A stretch of DNA of 64,000 bases from Sphaerothrix gracilis (GTDB lineage: Bacteria; Cyanobacteriota; Cyanobacteriia; Phormidesmidales; Phormidesmidaceae), in assembly GCF_030405905.1 (NCBI RefSeq), contig NZ_JASATW010000028.1:1-64000 (forward strand), read 5' to 3'. Of the stretch, positions 6,616-15,859 are shown piece after piece. The translations under genes and the position numbers were made by a program. Each line of letters opens with the position of its first letter. The stretch's first letter is position 1. The notes beneath the pieces are model-generated. The model searched no databases. It was not told the origin of the DNA and saw only the letters and a list, made by a program, of their open reading frames with translations.

Positions 6616-9600
6616 ATGTTCACCCACGTCAAGCCCACTGTCCGACACATTGCTCCCGACGATTTACAGGGCCGGACTTTGGTGAAAGTGGTCTATGTCG
6701 TGTTAGAGCCGCAGTATCAAAGTGCACTATCTGCGGCAGTACGCTCGATCAACGACAGTAATCCCTACATGGCTGTCGAGGTCAGCGGCTATCTGATTGA
6801 GGAGCTACGGGGCGAAGAAAACTACCAGGCGTTTCAAAAAGACATCGCCGAAGCCAACATTTTTATCGCTTCGCTCATTTTCATTGAGGAACTGGCAGAA
6901 AAAGTCGTGGCTGCCGTTCAGCCCCACCGCGATCGCCTTGATGCCGCCGTTATTTTCCCCTCCATGCCCCAGGTGATGCGGCTTAACAAGCTGGGCAGCT
7001 TCTCGATGGCGCAGCTCGGCCAGTCTAAGAGCGTCATTGGCGAGTTCATGAAGAAGCGCCGCCAGAAGCAGGGCAGCGGCTTTGAAGACGCCATGTTGAA
7101 GCTGCTGCGAACTCTGCCCAAGGTCTTGAAATACTTGCCGGTTGAGAAGGCGCAGGATGCCCGCAATTTCATGCTCAGCTTTCAGTACTGGCTGGGTGGC
7201 TCTAAGGATAATCTGGAAAATTTCTTGGTGATGCTGGCCGATCGCTACGTCTTCAAGAAAGAGGAAGACAGCGCCGAGCCAAAGTCAGTGGCTTTGGAAT
7301 ACCGCGATCCCGTTACCTACCCGGATATGGGCATCTGGCATCCGCTGGCTCCCACCATGTTTGAGGATATTAAAGAGTATCTCAACTGGTTCAACTCCCG
7401 CAGTGATATTTCCGAGGATCTCAAAGATCCGCTGGCTCCCTGTGTAGGCTTGGTACTGCAGCGTACTCACCTCGTCACCGGGGATGATGCCCACTACGTG
7501 GCCACGGTGCAAGAGCTGGAATACATGGGAGCGCGGGTGATTCCTGTGTTCGCGGGTGGCCTAGATTTCTCCAAGCCGGTCGAAGCCTACTTTTTCGATC
7601 CGCTCAACCCAGAAAAAGCGATTGTCGATTCGGTAGTGTCGCTCACAGGTTTTGCCCTAGTTGGCGGCCCGGCCCGTCAGGATCACCCCAAGGCGATCGA
7701 AGCCTTGAAAAAGCTGAATCGGCCTTACATGGTAGCCCTGCCGCTGGTTTTCCAGACCACTGAGGAATGGGAAGAGAGCGATTTGGGGCTGCACCCAATC
7801 CAGGTGGCGCTACAGATGGCGATCCCTGAGCTTGACGGCGCGATCGAGCCGATTGTGGTGTCTGGGCGCGACGGTATGACCGGGCGGGCTATCTCCCTGC
7901 AAGACCGGGTAGAAGCGATCGCCCAGCGAGCCATGAAGTGGGCCAATCTGCGCCGCAAGCCCAAGCTGGATAAAAAGCTGGCGATTACCGTTTTCAGCTT
8001 TCCGCCGGATAAGGGCAACGTGGGAACGGCTGCCTACCTCGACGTATTTGGCTCCATCTACAAAGTGATGGAAGCCATGAAGCAAAACGGCTATGACATT
8101 GAGGACATGCCGGACTCGGCGGAAGCCCTGATGCAGGAAGTCATTCACGACGCTCAGGCCCAGTATGCCTCCCCTGAACTCAATATTGCCTACCGCATGT
8201 CGGTGATGGAGTATGAGCGCTTCACGCCCTATTCCGTCAACCTGGAGGAAAATTGGGGACCCCCGCCGGGACACCTCAACACCGACGGTCAAAACCTGCT
8301 GATTTACGGTAAAGCTTTCGGTAATCTGTTTATCGGCGTGCAGCCTACCTTTGGTTACGAAGGCGATCCCATGCGTTTGCTGTTCTCCCGTTCGGCCAGT
8401 CCCCATCACGGCTTTGCCGCCTTCTACACCTACCTGGAGCAAATCTGGCAAGCTGATGCGGTGCTGCACTTCGGTACCCACGGTTCACTGGAGTTTATGC
8501 CCGGTAAGCAGATGGGTATGTCCGGAGCCTGCTATCCCGACAACCTAATTGGCAACATCCCCAATCTCTACTACTACGCTGCCAACAATCCCTCTGAGGC
8601 CACGATTGCCAAGCGCCGCAGCTACGCTGAAACCATCAGCTACCTGACGCCACCAGCCGAAAATGCGGGCCTTTACAAAGGGCTAAAAGAGCTGAGTGAG
8701 CTAATTGGCTCTTACCAAACCCTCAAAGACGGCGGCCGGGCGGTGCAAATCGTCAACGCCATTGTGGAGCAGGCTCGAATCTGCAACTTGGATAAAGACA
8801 TTGCTGAGCTAGCCCAGGCTGAGAATGAGCCGGTGCTGGACGCCGCCACGCTCTCTACTGAACAGCGGGACAACCTGGTGGGCAAAGTCTATATCAAACT
8901 GATGGAGATCGAATCGCGGCTGCTGCCCTGCGGTCTGCACGTGATTGGTAAGCCCCCTAGCGCTGAAGAGGCGATCGCCACGTTGGTCAATATCGCCGGA
9001 CTCGACCGGGAAGAAGAGGGCATCAAGAGCCTGCAGCGCCTAATTGCTGAGAGCCTCAGTCGGGACATTGATGAAATCTACAGCAACAGCGATCGCGGTC
9101 TGCTCGACGATGTTCAACTGCTCTATGACATCAACAATGGCGTCCGCGAGGCCGTCGCGGCCCTAGTGCATGAGCAAATTGACGCTGAAGGCCGCGTCTC
9201 GATGGTGTCGCGGCTCAACTTCCTCAATATTGGCCGCAAAGCGCCTTGGGTGAAGGCGCTGCATGAAGCAGGCTATACCCAGGTAGATGCCGAGGCGCTG
9301 AAGCCGCTGATGGAGTATCTGGAGTTTTGCCTAGAGCAGGTCTGCGCTGACAATGAGCTAGGGGCACTGCTGCAGGCTCTAGAAGGGGAATATGTCCTCC
9401 CTGGCCCCGGCGGCGATCCCATTCGCAACCCGGACGTGCTGCCCACAGGCAAGAATATTCACGCCCTTGATCCCCAGTCGATTCCGACAACCGCAGCGGT
9501 ACAGTCGGCCAAAATTGTGGTCGATCGCCTGCTAGAGCGACAGCGCCAAGACAATGGCGGTGCTTACCCTGAAACTATTGCCAGCGTTCTCTGGGGCACG

Positions 9601-10638
9601 GACAACATCAAGACCTATGGCGAATCCCTCGCCCAGATTCTCTGGTTTGTGGGCGCTAAGCCCGTGCCCGACGCCTTAGGCCGGGTGAATAAGCTAGAGC
9701 TAATTCCGCTAGCAGAACTGGGACGACCCCGGATTGACGTGGTGATCAACTGCTCTGGAGTTTTCCGCGATCTGTTCATCAACCAGATGGCTCTGCTAGA
9801 TAAGGCGATCAAGATGGCGGCTGAAGCCGATGAGCCGTTGGAGATGAACTTTGTGCGCAAGCACGCCATCAAGCAGGCGGAAGAAATGGGCGTCTCCCTG
9901 CGGCAGGCAGCGACCCGGGTTTTCTCCAATGCCTCTGGCTCCTACTCCTCTAACATCAACCTGGCTGTGGAAAACAGCTCTTGGGAAGAAGAGGGCGAAC
10001 TACAGGAAATGTACCTGAAGCGCAAGTCCTTCGCCTTCAACTCCGACAATCCCGGCATGATGGATCAGTCCCGCGAGGTATTTGAGTCTAGCCTCAAGAC
10101 GGCGGAAGTCACCTTCCAAAATCTGGACTCGTCGGAAATTTCGCTGACTGACGTATCCCACTACTTCGACTCTGATCCAACTAAGGTAGTTGCCAAGCTG
10201 CGGGGGGATGGCACCAAGCCCGCCTCCTACGTCGCTGACACCACCACCGCTAACGCCCAGGTGCGCACCCTCTCGGAAACGGTGCGTCTCGATGCCCGTA
10301 CCAAGCTGCTCAATCCCAAGTGGTACGAGGGAATGCTGAGTCACGGCTATGAGGGCGTGCGAGAACTCTCAAAGCGGCTAGTCAACACCATGGGCTGGTC
10401 TGCCACGGCCGATGCGGTGGATAACTGGGTCTACGAAGATACCAATGCCACCTTCATCCAGGACGCGGAGATGTGTAAGCGGCTGATGGATCTCAACCCC
10501 AACTCGTTCCGGCGGATGGTGTCTACCCTGCTGGAAGTCAATGGTCGAGGCTACTGGGAAACCAGTGACGAAAATATTGAGCGGCTGCAGGAGCTGTATC
10601 AAGAAGTCGAAGATCGAATTGAGGGGATCGACGACTAG
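6616..10638 (+). CDS. chlH: Magnesium chelatase subunit H
   Basis: ChlH is the large porphyrin-binding subunit of Mg-chelatase; with ChlI and ChlD (ATPase subunits) and Gun4 it inserts Mg2+ into protoporphyrin IX, the first committed step of chlorophyll synthesis. The 1340-residue product has the normal ChlH length and covers the whole BchH/CobN family: the N-terminal DUF3479-type domain (TLVKVVYVVLEPQYQSALSA, IEELAEKV), then the long CobN/Mg-chelatase domain with VVLHFGTHGSLEFMPGKQMG-like text at about residues 615-635, GNIPNLYYYAANNPSEATIAK, and PGPGGDPIRNPDVLPTGKN and ENSSWEEEGELQEMY toward the C-terminus. ATG 6616 is preceded by AAGGAG at 6601-6606. It appears monocistronic, with a long AT-rich leader and a hairpin 27 bases after the stop. 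Confidence 0.97.
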   Translation: MFTHVKPTVRHIAPDDLQGRTLVKVVYVVLEPQYQSALSAAVRSINDSNPYMAVEVSGYLIEELRGEENYQAFQKDIAEANIFIASLIFIEELAEKVVAAVQPHRDRLDAAVIFPSMPQVMRLNKLGSFSMAQLGQSKSVIGEFMKKRRQKQGSGFEDAMLKLLRTLPKVLKYLPVEKAQDARNFMLSFQYWLGGSKDNLENFLVMLADRYVFKKEEDSAEPKSVALEYRDPVTYPDMGIWHPLAPTMFEDIKEYLNWFNSRSDISEDLKDPLAPCVGLVLQRTHLVTGDDAHYVATVQELEYMGARVIPVFAGGLDFSKPVEAYFFDPLNPEKAIVDSVVSLTGFALVGGPARQDHPKAIEALKKLNRPYMVALPLVFQTTEEWEESDLGLHPIQVALQMAIPELDGAIEPIVVSGRDGMTGRAISLQDRVEAIAQRAMKWANLRRKPKLDKKLAITVFSFPPDKGNVGTAAYLDVFGSIYKVMEAMKQNGYDIEDMPDSAEALMQEVIHDAQAQYASPELNIAYRMSVMEYERFTPYSVNLEENWGPPPGHLNTDGQNLLIYGKAFGNLFIGVQPTFGYEGDPMRLLFSRSASPHHGFAAFYTYLEQIWQADAVLHFGTHGSLEFMPGKQMGMSGACYPDNLIGNIPNLYYYAANNPSEATIAKRRSYAETISYLTPPAENAGLYKGLKELSELIGSYQTLKDGGRAVQIVNAIVEQARICNLDKDIAELAQAENEPVLDAATLSTEQRDNLVGKVYIKLMEIESRLLPCGLHVIGKPPSAEEAIATLVNIAGLDREEEGIKSLQRLIAESLSRDIDEIYSNSDRGLLDDVQLLYDINNGVREAVAALVHEQIDAEGRVSMVSRLNFLNIGRKAPWVKALHEAGYTQVDAEALKPLMEYLEFCLEQVCADNELGALLQALEGEYVLPGPGGDPIRNPDVLPTGKNIHALDPQSIPTTAAVQSAKIVVDRLLERQRQDNGGAYPETIASVLWGTDNIKTYGESLAQILWFVGAKPVPDALGRVNKLELIPLAELGRPRIDVVINCSGVFRDLFINQMALLDKAIKMAAEADEPLEMNFVRKHAIKQAEEMGVSLRQAATRVFSNASGSYSSNINLAVENSSWEEEGELQEMYLKRKSFAFNSDNPGMMDQSREVFESSLKTAEVTFQNLDSSEISLTDVSHYFDSDPTKVVAKLRGDGTKPASYVADTTTANAQVRTLSETVRLDARTKLLNPKWYEGMLSHGYEGVRELSKRLVNTMGWSATADAVDNWVYEDTNATFIQDAEMCKRLMDLNPNSFRRMVSTLLEVNGRGYWETSDENIERLQELYQEVEDRIEGIDD

Positions 10639-10664
10639 GCGATCGCGGCTAGGGCCATACATCA

Positions 10665-10697
10665 AAGAAGGGCATAGGCTGTAGCCATGCCCTTCTT
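10665..10697 (+). terminator. Hairpin downstream of chlH
   Basis: AAGAAGGGCAT (10665-10675) pairs with ATGCCCTTCTT (10687-10697), with an inner AGGCT/AGCC extension closing a two-base loop. No T run follows, so termination efficiency is uncertain; it may instead protect the mRNA 3' end. Confidence 0.6.
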
Positions 10698-10800
10698 GGT
10701 GCCCCAGTATGTGCAAACTTTTAAGATGGGCTACGGTTCCCCTGCCAGATTAACCTTCTGTTATGTCTTGGCTCCGTAACTCGCGCGATCGCCGTAGGAC

Positions 10801-11124
10801 TTAGCTCAGATGCTTGTCTAAGGTAGTGGTGAATGCTTCATAGGGCTTTGCGCCTACAAGAGTTTCAGCCAGTTCGCCCTGCTTGAAGAACATAACGGCA
10901 GGAATACTGCGGATGCCAAATCGCTTGGCAACTGGCTTGTTTTCATCGAGATCTAGCTTGAAAACTTTGGCCCGACCGGCATAGGCTTCCGCGAGCTGGT
11001 CCATGAGCGGCGCAATTAGCTTGCAAGGCCCGCACCAGGAAGCAGTGCAGTCAACAACGAAGATCGATTCAGATTGCAGTAGCTCATCAAATGCGGCTTC
11101 GTCTTGGATATAAGTAGCAGCCAT
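10801..11124 (-). CDS. trxA: Thioredoxin
   Basis: Small dithiol-disulfide oxidoreductase reduced by ferredoxin- or NADPH-thioredoxin reductase. The active site CTASWCGPCK lies at about residues 25-34, followed by LIAPLMDQLAEAY, KLDLDENK, the cis-proline IRSIPAVMFF and GAKP. The ATG at 11124 was chosen because AGGAG sits six bases upstream and gives the standard 107-residue length; the longer frame beginning at 11154 adds ten non-conserved residues across that ribosome binding site. It is convergent with chlH and stands alone. Redox control of CP12 and other Calvin-cycle targets is a known thioredoxin role, but which thioredoxin class this is (m-like or other) cannot be settled here. Confidence 0.93.
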   Translation of the reverse strand: MAATYIQDEAAFDELLQSESIFVVDCTASWCGPCKLIAPLMDQLAEAYAGRAKVFKLDLDENKPVAKRFGIRSIPAVMFFKQGELAETLVGAKPYEAFTTTLDKHLS

Positions 11125-11164
11125 AAGTTCTCCTGTAAAACCGTATTCTCTCACAGCGGCGTTA

Positions 11165-11202
11165 CCGACATAGCTGAGGCGCGATCGCAGAGGCTATGTC
11201 GG
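11165..11202. promoter_or_regulatory. Inverted repeat upstream of trxA with HIP1 in the loop
   Basis: CCGACATAGC (11165-11174) and GCTATGTCGG (11193-11202) form perfect 10-bp arms 18 bases apart, and the loop contains GCGATCGC. It lies about 40 bases upstream of the trxA start. It could be an operator, a leader hairpin or a repeat element. Confidence 0.4.
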
Positions 11203-11230
11203 CAGTATGAGCTTTTGCCTAAATAGAAAA

Positions 11231-11320
11231 AATCGGGCGTTGCTGAATCAAGGGATGAACCTAGTGTTTGCCGGTCGTGAGCGAGACGCTCACACTCCCT
11301 CGCTTATCATCAGCTAGGTT
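11231..11320. repeat. Possible insertion-sequence end plus nested palindromic repeat
   Basis: The text GGGCGTTGCTGAATCAAGG (from about 11234) resembles the terminal inverted repeat of IS5-like cyanobacterial elements, but no transposase is near. Directly after it, AACCTAG (11258-11264) and CTAGGTT (11314-11320) enclose a perfect hairpin GTGAGCG/CGCTCAC (11277-11293). This nested structure looks like an interspersed palindromic repeat. Identification is from memory of the motif, not a search. Confidence 0.35.
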
Positions 11321-11442
11321 AGTGCAAGCATCTTGCTCGGGTTTTAATTCATACCCAGAATCAGCCATACCAAAAATTGAACCGCAGGTCTAACCCTTAG
11401 GCATCAAGGTAGCGTTTAGGCTCAAACCGCTGACAAAGCAAA

Positions 11443-11473
11443 AGTAGGGATCCAGCTATGCTAAATCCCTACT
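11443..11473 (-). terminator. Intrinsic terminator of the RRM gene
   Basis: Perfect 9-bp arms AGTAGGGAT (11443-11451) and ATCCCTACT (11465-11473). Read on the minus strand, the stem is followed by TTTTGCTTTG. It lies about 35 bases past the stop of the RNA-binding protein gene. Confidence 0.7.
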
Positions 11474-11509
11474 CTGTTAAGCTCCAAAGGCTAAAGCCAA
11501 TGGCTCAGT

Positions 11510-11806
11510 TTAGTAGTTGCGGGAGAAGTTGTTACGACGACCGCCACCAGAGCCGCCCCGGTTTTCGCGAGGCTTGGCCTTATTGACTTTCAGGTCGCGG
11601 CCCATCCACTCAGCGCCATCAAGGGCTTCAATGGCGGCTGCTTCTTCAGACTCAGCACTCATCTCAACGAAGCCAAAGCCGCGCATCCGGCCCGTTTCGC
11701 GATCGGTGGGAAGCTGAACTCGCTTAACTGAGCCGTATTCAGCAAATACGGTAGTTAGATCGGCTTCTGTAACGTCGTAAGACAGATTGCCTACGTAAAT
11801 TGACAT
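11510..11806 (-). CDS. RRM-type RNA-binding protein (cyanobacterial Rbp family)
   Basis: A 98-residue single-RRM protein of the type cyanobacteria make in several copies, often induced by cold and involved in RNA metabolism or mRNA localisation near thylakoids. RNP2 (IYVGNL) is at residues 3-8 and RNP1 (RGFGFVEM) at 42-49; the fold ends near residue 80 with KVNKAKPR and is followed by a short Gly/Arg/Asn-rich tail (GGSGGGRRNNFSRNY), typical of the glycine-rich Rbp subclass. ATG has AGACAATCC upstream. The AT-rich region on its 5' side (11807 to about 12000) could be a long regulated leader, as in known cold-inducible rbp genes; that is inference. Confidence 0.92.
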   Translation of the reverse strand: MSIYVGNLSYDVTEADLTTVFAEYGSVKRVQLPTDRETGRMRGFGFVEMSAESEEAAAIEALDGAEWMGRDLKVNKAKPRENRGGSGGGRRNNFSRNY

Positions 11807-12696
11807 GGATTGTCTCCAAAATTAAGGAATGTGTAGAGGGGAAATTTCGGAGAGTTGTCTGTCAGTGAAAAAACGTGAAATTCCGTTAATACTAAAAACA
11901 AATGCTGCAACCGAATTTTTATTCTCTGCGGTCACTCTAGCATTTTGAAACTGCTTTTGGGGAGATTAGTCAGACTCTGACAAGAATAAAGCATTTAATT
12001 TACTTATAACAAGCGCGATCGCGTCTTTTTAGCCTTCGGAAAATCTTTGAGATTCTAAGAAATACTACGAGAGCCTTACATTCAAGCAGCTTTTTGACTC
12101 GGCAATGCTTTACAGCCGGGTATATAAAAGCACTTTTACGGCATCGCCTGCTTAAGTTTTATTCTGATAGTACAGATATTAGTCAAGCTAACAGCAAAAA
12201 CAACTGCTGGGAGATTTGTCGAAAGTCTTTAATCAGTCTTTTGTTTTTTGAAAATTGCCCACTTTTCTATTATTTTGCTGCAGCATTTTTGGGGAGAAAA
12301 TCCAGTAAGAAGCTGTTTATTTTGCCCTCGAATAGATATTACTGAGCTGGCTAGCGTAAAATTACAGGCCAACAAAATGCCTGGTGACTGAAATAGGAAC
12401 AATCAAAAAAACTAAAGTCTCTTGGTTCTAGCTGTAATCTTGGCCAGAATGCTCTGCTCCCCAGTGGATACCACTCCCTACCTTTGGCTAGAGACAGAGT
12501 TTGTTGTAGTTTTATATACTATGATTAAGAAGATGGTTAAAACAGCTTAATCCTTTTGGTTATAGGCTGAGTCCCTAGACCCTTTTCCAAGACAAAACTC
12601 AATGCTCAAAGCCAGAATGATAGGCTTTTGTCTAGGGATTGCTTTAACATAGTTAACAGTGCAAGTCCCTAGCAGCTTTAGGAGGCATACGAGCGC
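11807..12696. other. Long AT-rich divergent intergenic region
   Basis: About 890 bp between the RRM gene and the ABC1 kinase gene. A plus-strand frame at 12094-12345 shows no family features and an unusual composition (runs of Phe, Tyr, Leu), so I do not call it a gene. The region presumably contains the rbp promoter/leader on the left and the kinase promoter on the right, where AGGAGG at 12680-12685 precedes the GTG start. Confidence 0.5.
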
Positions 12697-14406
12697 GTGA
12701 ATCGGTCTCAACCTGCTCAGCCCAGACGATATGATGCCCAGGCGATCGCCCGTCATTTTCGTCGCCGTCCGTGGCAAGTCATCTGGAGAGCTTTAGTCGT
12801 TATCTGGTTTTTAGGCGGTTTCTTTCTGGGGCTGCAGTTTGATCGATGGCTGGGGCAAGCTGAGCGCAATCGCCGCAAACGGGCTCAGCAGCTCTGCGAT
12901 GTCCTCACCCGTTTAGGTCCGACTTATATCAAGGTGGGGCAAGCCCTTTCTACTCGCCCCGACCTGCTGCGTCAGGACTACATGGATGAGCTGACCCGCC
13001 TGCAGGACAGCCTGCCCTCTTTCCCTAACGAAATTGCCAACCACATTATTGAAGTTGAGCTAGGCCGATTGCCCAGCGAAATCTACAGCTCCATCTCGGC
13101 TCAGCCTGTAGCTGCGGCCAGCTTGGGTCAGGTCTATCGGGCTAAATTGCATACGGGTGAAGACGTGGCCGTCAAGGTACAGCGGCCCAACCTACTGCCT
13201 GTGATTACCTGCGATCTCTGTCTGATGCGCTGGGGAGCTGGCTGGCTGGCCCCTTTTCTGCCGCTCAACCTGGGCCACGATCTGACTCTGATTGTGGACG
13301 AGTTTGGCACCAAGCTGTTTGAGGAGATTGACTATCTAAATGAAGGGCGCAATGCTGAGCGCTTTGCGGCCAATTTTCAAAACGATCCCAAAGTCAAAGT
13401 TCCCTCTATCTACTGGCGCTACAGCAGCCACCGGGTTTTGACGCTGGAATGGATAGACGGCATCAAGCTGACAGATACTGAGCGGATTCGGCAAGCCAAC
13501 CTGGATCAAGATCAGCTGATTGAAGTGGGCGTAACAGCAGGACTGCGGCAGCTTTTAGAGTTTGGTTTTTTCCACGCCGATCCGCACCCAGGTAACTTGT
13601 TTGCCCTGCGAGATGGCCGTATGGCTTACATTGACTTCGGCATGATGGATCAGCTGAATCAGAACACCAAAGAAACGCTGGTAGATTCAGTCGTACATCT
13701 AATCAATCAGGACTATCAAAATCTGGCAGCAGACTTTATCAAGCTGGGATTTTTGACCCCTGACGTTGACATCACGCCCATTGCTCCAGCCCTAGAAATT
13801 GTTCTGGGTCAGGCAATTGGCGCTAGCGTTGGTGACTTCAACTTCAAGACCATCACCGATCGCTTTTCAGAGCTGATGTATGAATATCCGTTCCGGGTAC
13901 CGGCTAAATTTGCTCTGATTATCCGCTCGCTAATTACGCAGGAAGGGGTCGCCCTTAGCCTCAATCCCAACTTTAAAATTGTTGAAATTGCCTATCCCTA
14001 CGTGGCGCGGCGTCTGCTGACGGGAGAAACGGCTTCTTTGCGGCGGCGTCTGATTGACATCCTGTTCAAAGATGATCGCTTCCAGTGGCAACGATTAGAA
14101 AATCTGATTGCCATTGCTCGCAGCGATCGCCACTTTGATCTCTTTCCAACAGCCAGCTTGGGTCTGCAGTATCTCTTGTCCGAAGAGGGGCAGTACCTGC
14201 GCCGTCAGCTTCTGATTGCCCTCACGGAAGACAACCGACTCCACACGGAAGAAGTTCGTCGCCTCTGGGAGCTGATCAAAGACGATCTGACACCTACACA
14301 GCTCTTTGGCGTAGCGTGGGAAGCCCTCTCTGATTTTTCCAGAGAGCGGGCGGCGGCTTTAGTCCCAGCAGCGGTAGCCGGACTGACAACGGCGTTAAAA
14401 GAGTGA
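12697..14406 (+). CDS. ABC1/AarF/UbiB-family atypical kinase
   Basis: Member of the ABC1K/UbiB family of atypical protein-kinase-like ATPases; in cyanobacteria and plastids these are linked to prenylquinone and tocopherol metabolism and photosynthetic-membrane stress. The family hallmarks are present: YIKVGQALSTRPDLL (KxGQ motif), AAASLGQVYRAKL (Ala-rich loop), DVAVKVQRP (catalytic lysine), FFHADPHPGNLF (catalytic loop) and YIDFGMMDQL (metal-binding DFG). Hydrophobic segments near residues 35-50 (VIWFLGGFFLGLQF) and in the middle suggest membrane association. 569 residues, usual length for the cyanobacterial group. GTG at 12697 has AGGAGG 11 bases upstream. A small membrane protein gene follows on the same strand 85 bases later. 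Confidence 0.93.
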   Translation: MNRSQPAQPRRYDAQAIARHFRRRPWQVIWRALVVIWFLGGFFLGLQFDRWLGQAERNRRKRAQQLCDVLTRLGPTYIKVGQALSTRPDLLRQDYMDELTRLQDSLPSFPNEIANHIIEVELGRLPSEIYSSISAQPVAAASLGQVYRAKLHTGEDVAVKVQRPNLLPVITCDLCLMRWGAGWLAPFLPLNLGHDLTLIVDEFGTKLFEEIDYLNEGRNAERFAANFQNDPKVKVPSIYWRYSSHRVLTLEWIDGIKLTDTERIRQANLDQDQLIEVGVTAGLRQLLEFGFFHADPHPGNLFALRDGRMAYIDFGMMDQLNQNTKETLVDSVVHLINQDYQNLAADFIKLGFLTPDVDITPIAPALEIVLGQAIGASVGDFNFKTITDRFSELMYEYPFRVPAKFALIIRSLITQEGVALSLNPNFKIVEIAYPYVARRLLTGETASLRRRLIDILFKDDRFQWQRLENLIAIARSDRHFDLFPTASLGLQYLLSEEGQYLRRQLLIALTEDNRLHTEEVRRLWELIKDDLTPTQLFGVAWEALSDFSRERAAALVPAAVAGLTTALKE

Positions 14407-14491
14407 CCGCTGAGAAACTATCACCGAGCTGCAACTGCCGCTATAATTAACACTGTTTTACAAAGCTCAATTCTTCTTAGCGCGTAGCCCT

Positions 14492-14854
14492 GTGTATTCC
14501 ACCCCTCCTTACTTACTACTGGTTGTTGGTTTGCTGGCTTCCTTCGCCGCCGGTGCTGCCTTCAACACTACTTTGCAACAGTCTATTCAAGCCTGGGTTA
14601 AAAGCCCTGCCGATCGCCCCCTTAGCCAGCTCAAAGGGCCGCAAATCTTGATTCCCTTTGTCGGTATTTGTTTTGGGGTCTGGGTATTTTTGGCTGCTGG
14701 GCTGTCTATTTTCGGCTTTGCGCTGAAGACTTCATTTGCGATCGCGGCCGGACTAACTTTGTTCAGCGGTCTGCTGATCTGGTCGCAGTTTGGCAAAATT
14801 CTGATTCAGCTAGAGCAAGGTGGCTCGCGGGCGCTTGATTTAGATGCGTTTTAA
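14492..14854 (+). CDS. Conserved-looking small membrane protein of unknown function
   Basis: Not recognised with confidence. The 120-residue product has three likely membrane helices: residues about 6-27 (PYLLLVVGLLASFAAGAAF), 50-72 (PQILIPFVGICFGVWVFLAAG) and 76-97. Between helices 1 and 2 is a polar stretch, and the tail is acidic (LDLDAF). It starts with GTG at 14492 without a strong ribosome binding site; GTATTCC immediately after gives MYSTPPYLL. The convergent TPR gene ends 42 bases away. A TATAAT-like box (14440-14446) lies about 45 bases upstream, so it may have its own promoter. Confidence 0.65.
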   Translation: MYSTPPYLLLVVGLLASFAAGAAFNTTLQQSIQAWVKSPADRPLSQLKGPQILIPFVGICFGVWVFLAAGLSIFGFALKTSFAIAAGLTLFSGLLIWSQFGKILIQLEQGGSRALDLDAF

Positions 14855-14895
14855 TTTGTCTTGGGCGGCGGCTTGTAACGGCCTTTTCCCGCTGC

Positions 14896-15822
14896 TCAGT
14901 TGTTGTCGGTGAGCGATTTAACCCGGTTGATCTGTGCTTGGGTGGTTGCGGCCCAGCTGGCTTGTCCCTGAGTGATGTAAAGATTACGAGCATATTCAAA
15001 GGCAGTCAGCGCGCGACTAGGTTCGGCTAGCTCTGCCAAGGTCAGCCCAGCGCTGTAATAGGCATCAGCATAGTTGGGATTGACGTTGACGGCGGTTTGA
15101 AATGACTCTAGGGCTGCGCCGTAGTTTTCCTGGCGGAAGCGGGCAATACCCAGGTTGTAGTGGGCTTCGGCGTAGGTGGCGTGGCGGGCGATCGCGGCCT
15201 CAAAAGCGCCTGCCGCCGCCGCGAGCTGATTTTGACGTAAATAAATGAGTCCCTGATAGTAGCTCGGTTCAGGCGCGTTGGGGCTATAGCGCTCAGCCTC
15301 CTCAAAGGTGCCCAGAGCCGTTTCATATTCTGCTTGCTGTAGCTGCACTAGGCCCAGGTTGTAGTGGGCAATGCCCAAAGTCGGCTCAATCTCAATTGCC
15401 CGCTGCAGATAGTCAGCAGCCTGGGCCAGATTGTTACCCTCTAGCAGTGCCGCTCCCAGGTTGGCGTAGGCCAGCGCTAGCTGAGGATTGGCCTGAATGG
15501 CCTGCCAAAAGGCGGTAGCGGCTTCCTGGAGCTGTCCGGTTTGGCGCAGTGCCAGCCCCAGATTGTAGTAAGCAGGGGCAAGAGCAGGATCTAGCTCAAT
15601 CGCCTGATTAAAAGCCGCGATCGCCGCTGCCGCATTCCCCTGCTGTACCTGCTGTAGCCCCTGCTCAAGCTGCACTTCGGCAGGCGATCGTTGAGGTCGA
15701 GCCTGAGCTAGCTGTAGGGGAGGAGCCGCCAGACTGGGAAAAAGCGGTATTGCTCCTAGCAGGCAAGCACTCGCCGCCAGAGTGCTCCACCTGCAAATTT
15801 GCTGTTTGACTGACTGGTTCAT
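14896..15822 (-). CDS. Secreted or periplasmic TPR-repeat protein
   Basis: A 308-residue protein with an N-terminal signal peptide (LAASACLLGAIPLFPSLA, cleavage near AAPPLQLAQA) followed by about seven 34-residue tetratricopeptide repeats from residue 45 to 285, each with the pattern A.AYYNLG.A and A...F..AI..NP. TPR repeats are protein-protein interaction scaffolds, so no enzymatic role is implied. It begins 37 bases after the stop of the MacB-like ATPase gene on the same strand, so it is probably the last gene of the export operon and may act as a periplasmic adaptor; this is inferred from position only. Confidence 0.85.
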   Translation of the reverse strand: MNQSVKQQICRWSTLAASACLLGAIPLFPSLAAPPLQLAQARPQRSPAEVQLEQGLQQVQQGNAAAAIAAFNQAIELDPALAPAYYNLGLALRQTGQLQEAATAFWQAIQANPQLALAYANLGAALLEGNNLAQAADYLQRAIEIEPTLGIAHYNLGLVQLQQAEYETALGTFEEAERYSPNAPEPSYYQGLIYLRQNQLAAAAGAFEAAIARHATYAEAHYNLGIARFRQENYGAALESFQTAVNVNPNYADAYYSAGLTLAELAEPSRALTAFEYARNLYITQGQASWAATTQAQINRVKSLTDNN

Positions 15823-15859
15823 TGCTGTAGTTCTCCACGACTACGCTGTCTTAGACTGG

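Noticed and set aside
7810..8481. 223-codon minus-strand open frame inside chlH
   Set aside because: Antisense shadow of a highly conserved gene; no start signal or family features.
12094..12345. 83-codon plus-strand frame in the long intergenic region
   Set aside because: AT-rich, no ribosome binding site, no recognisable features.
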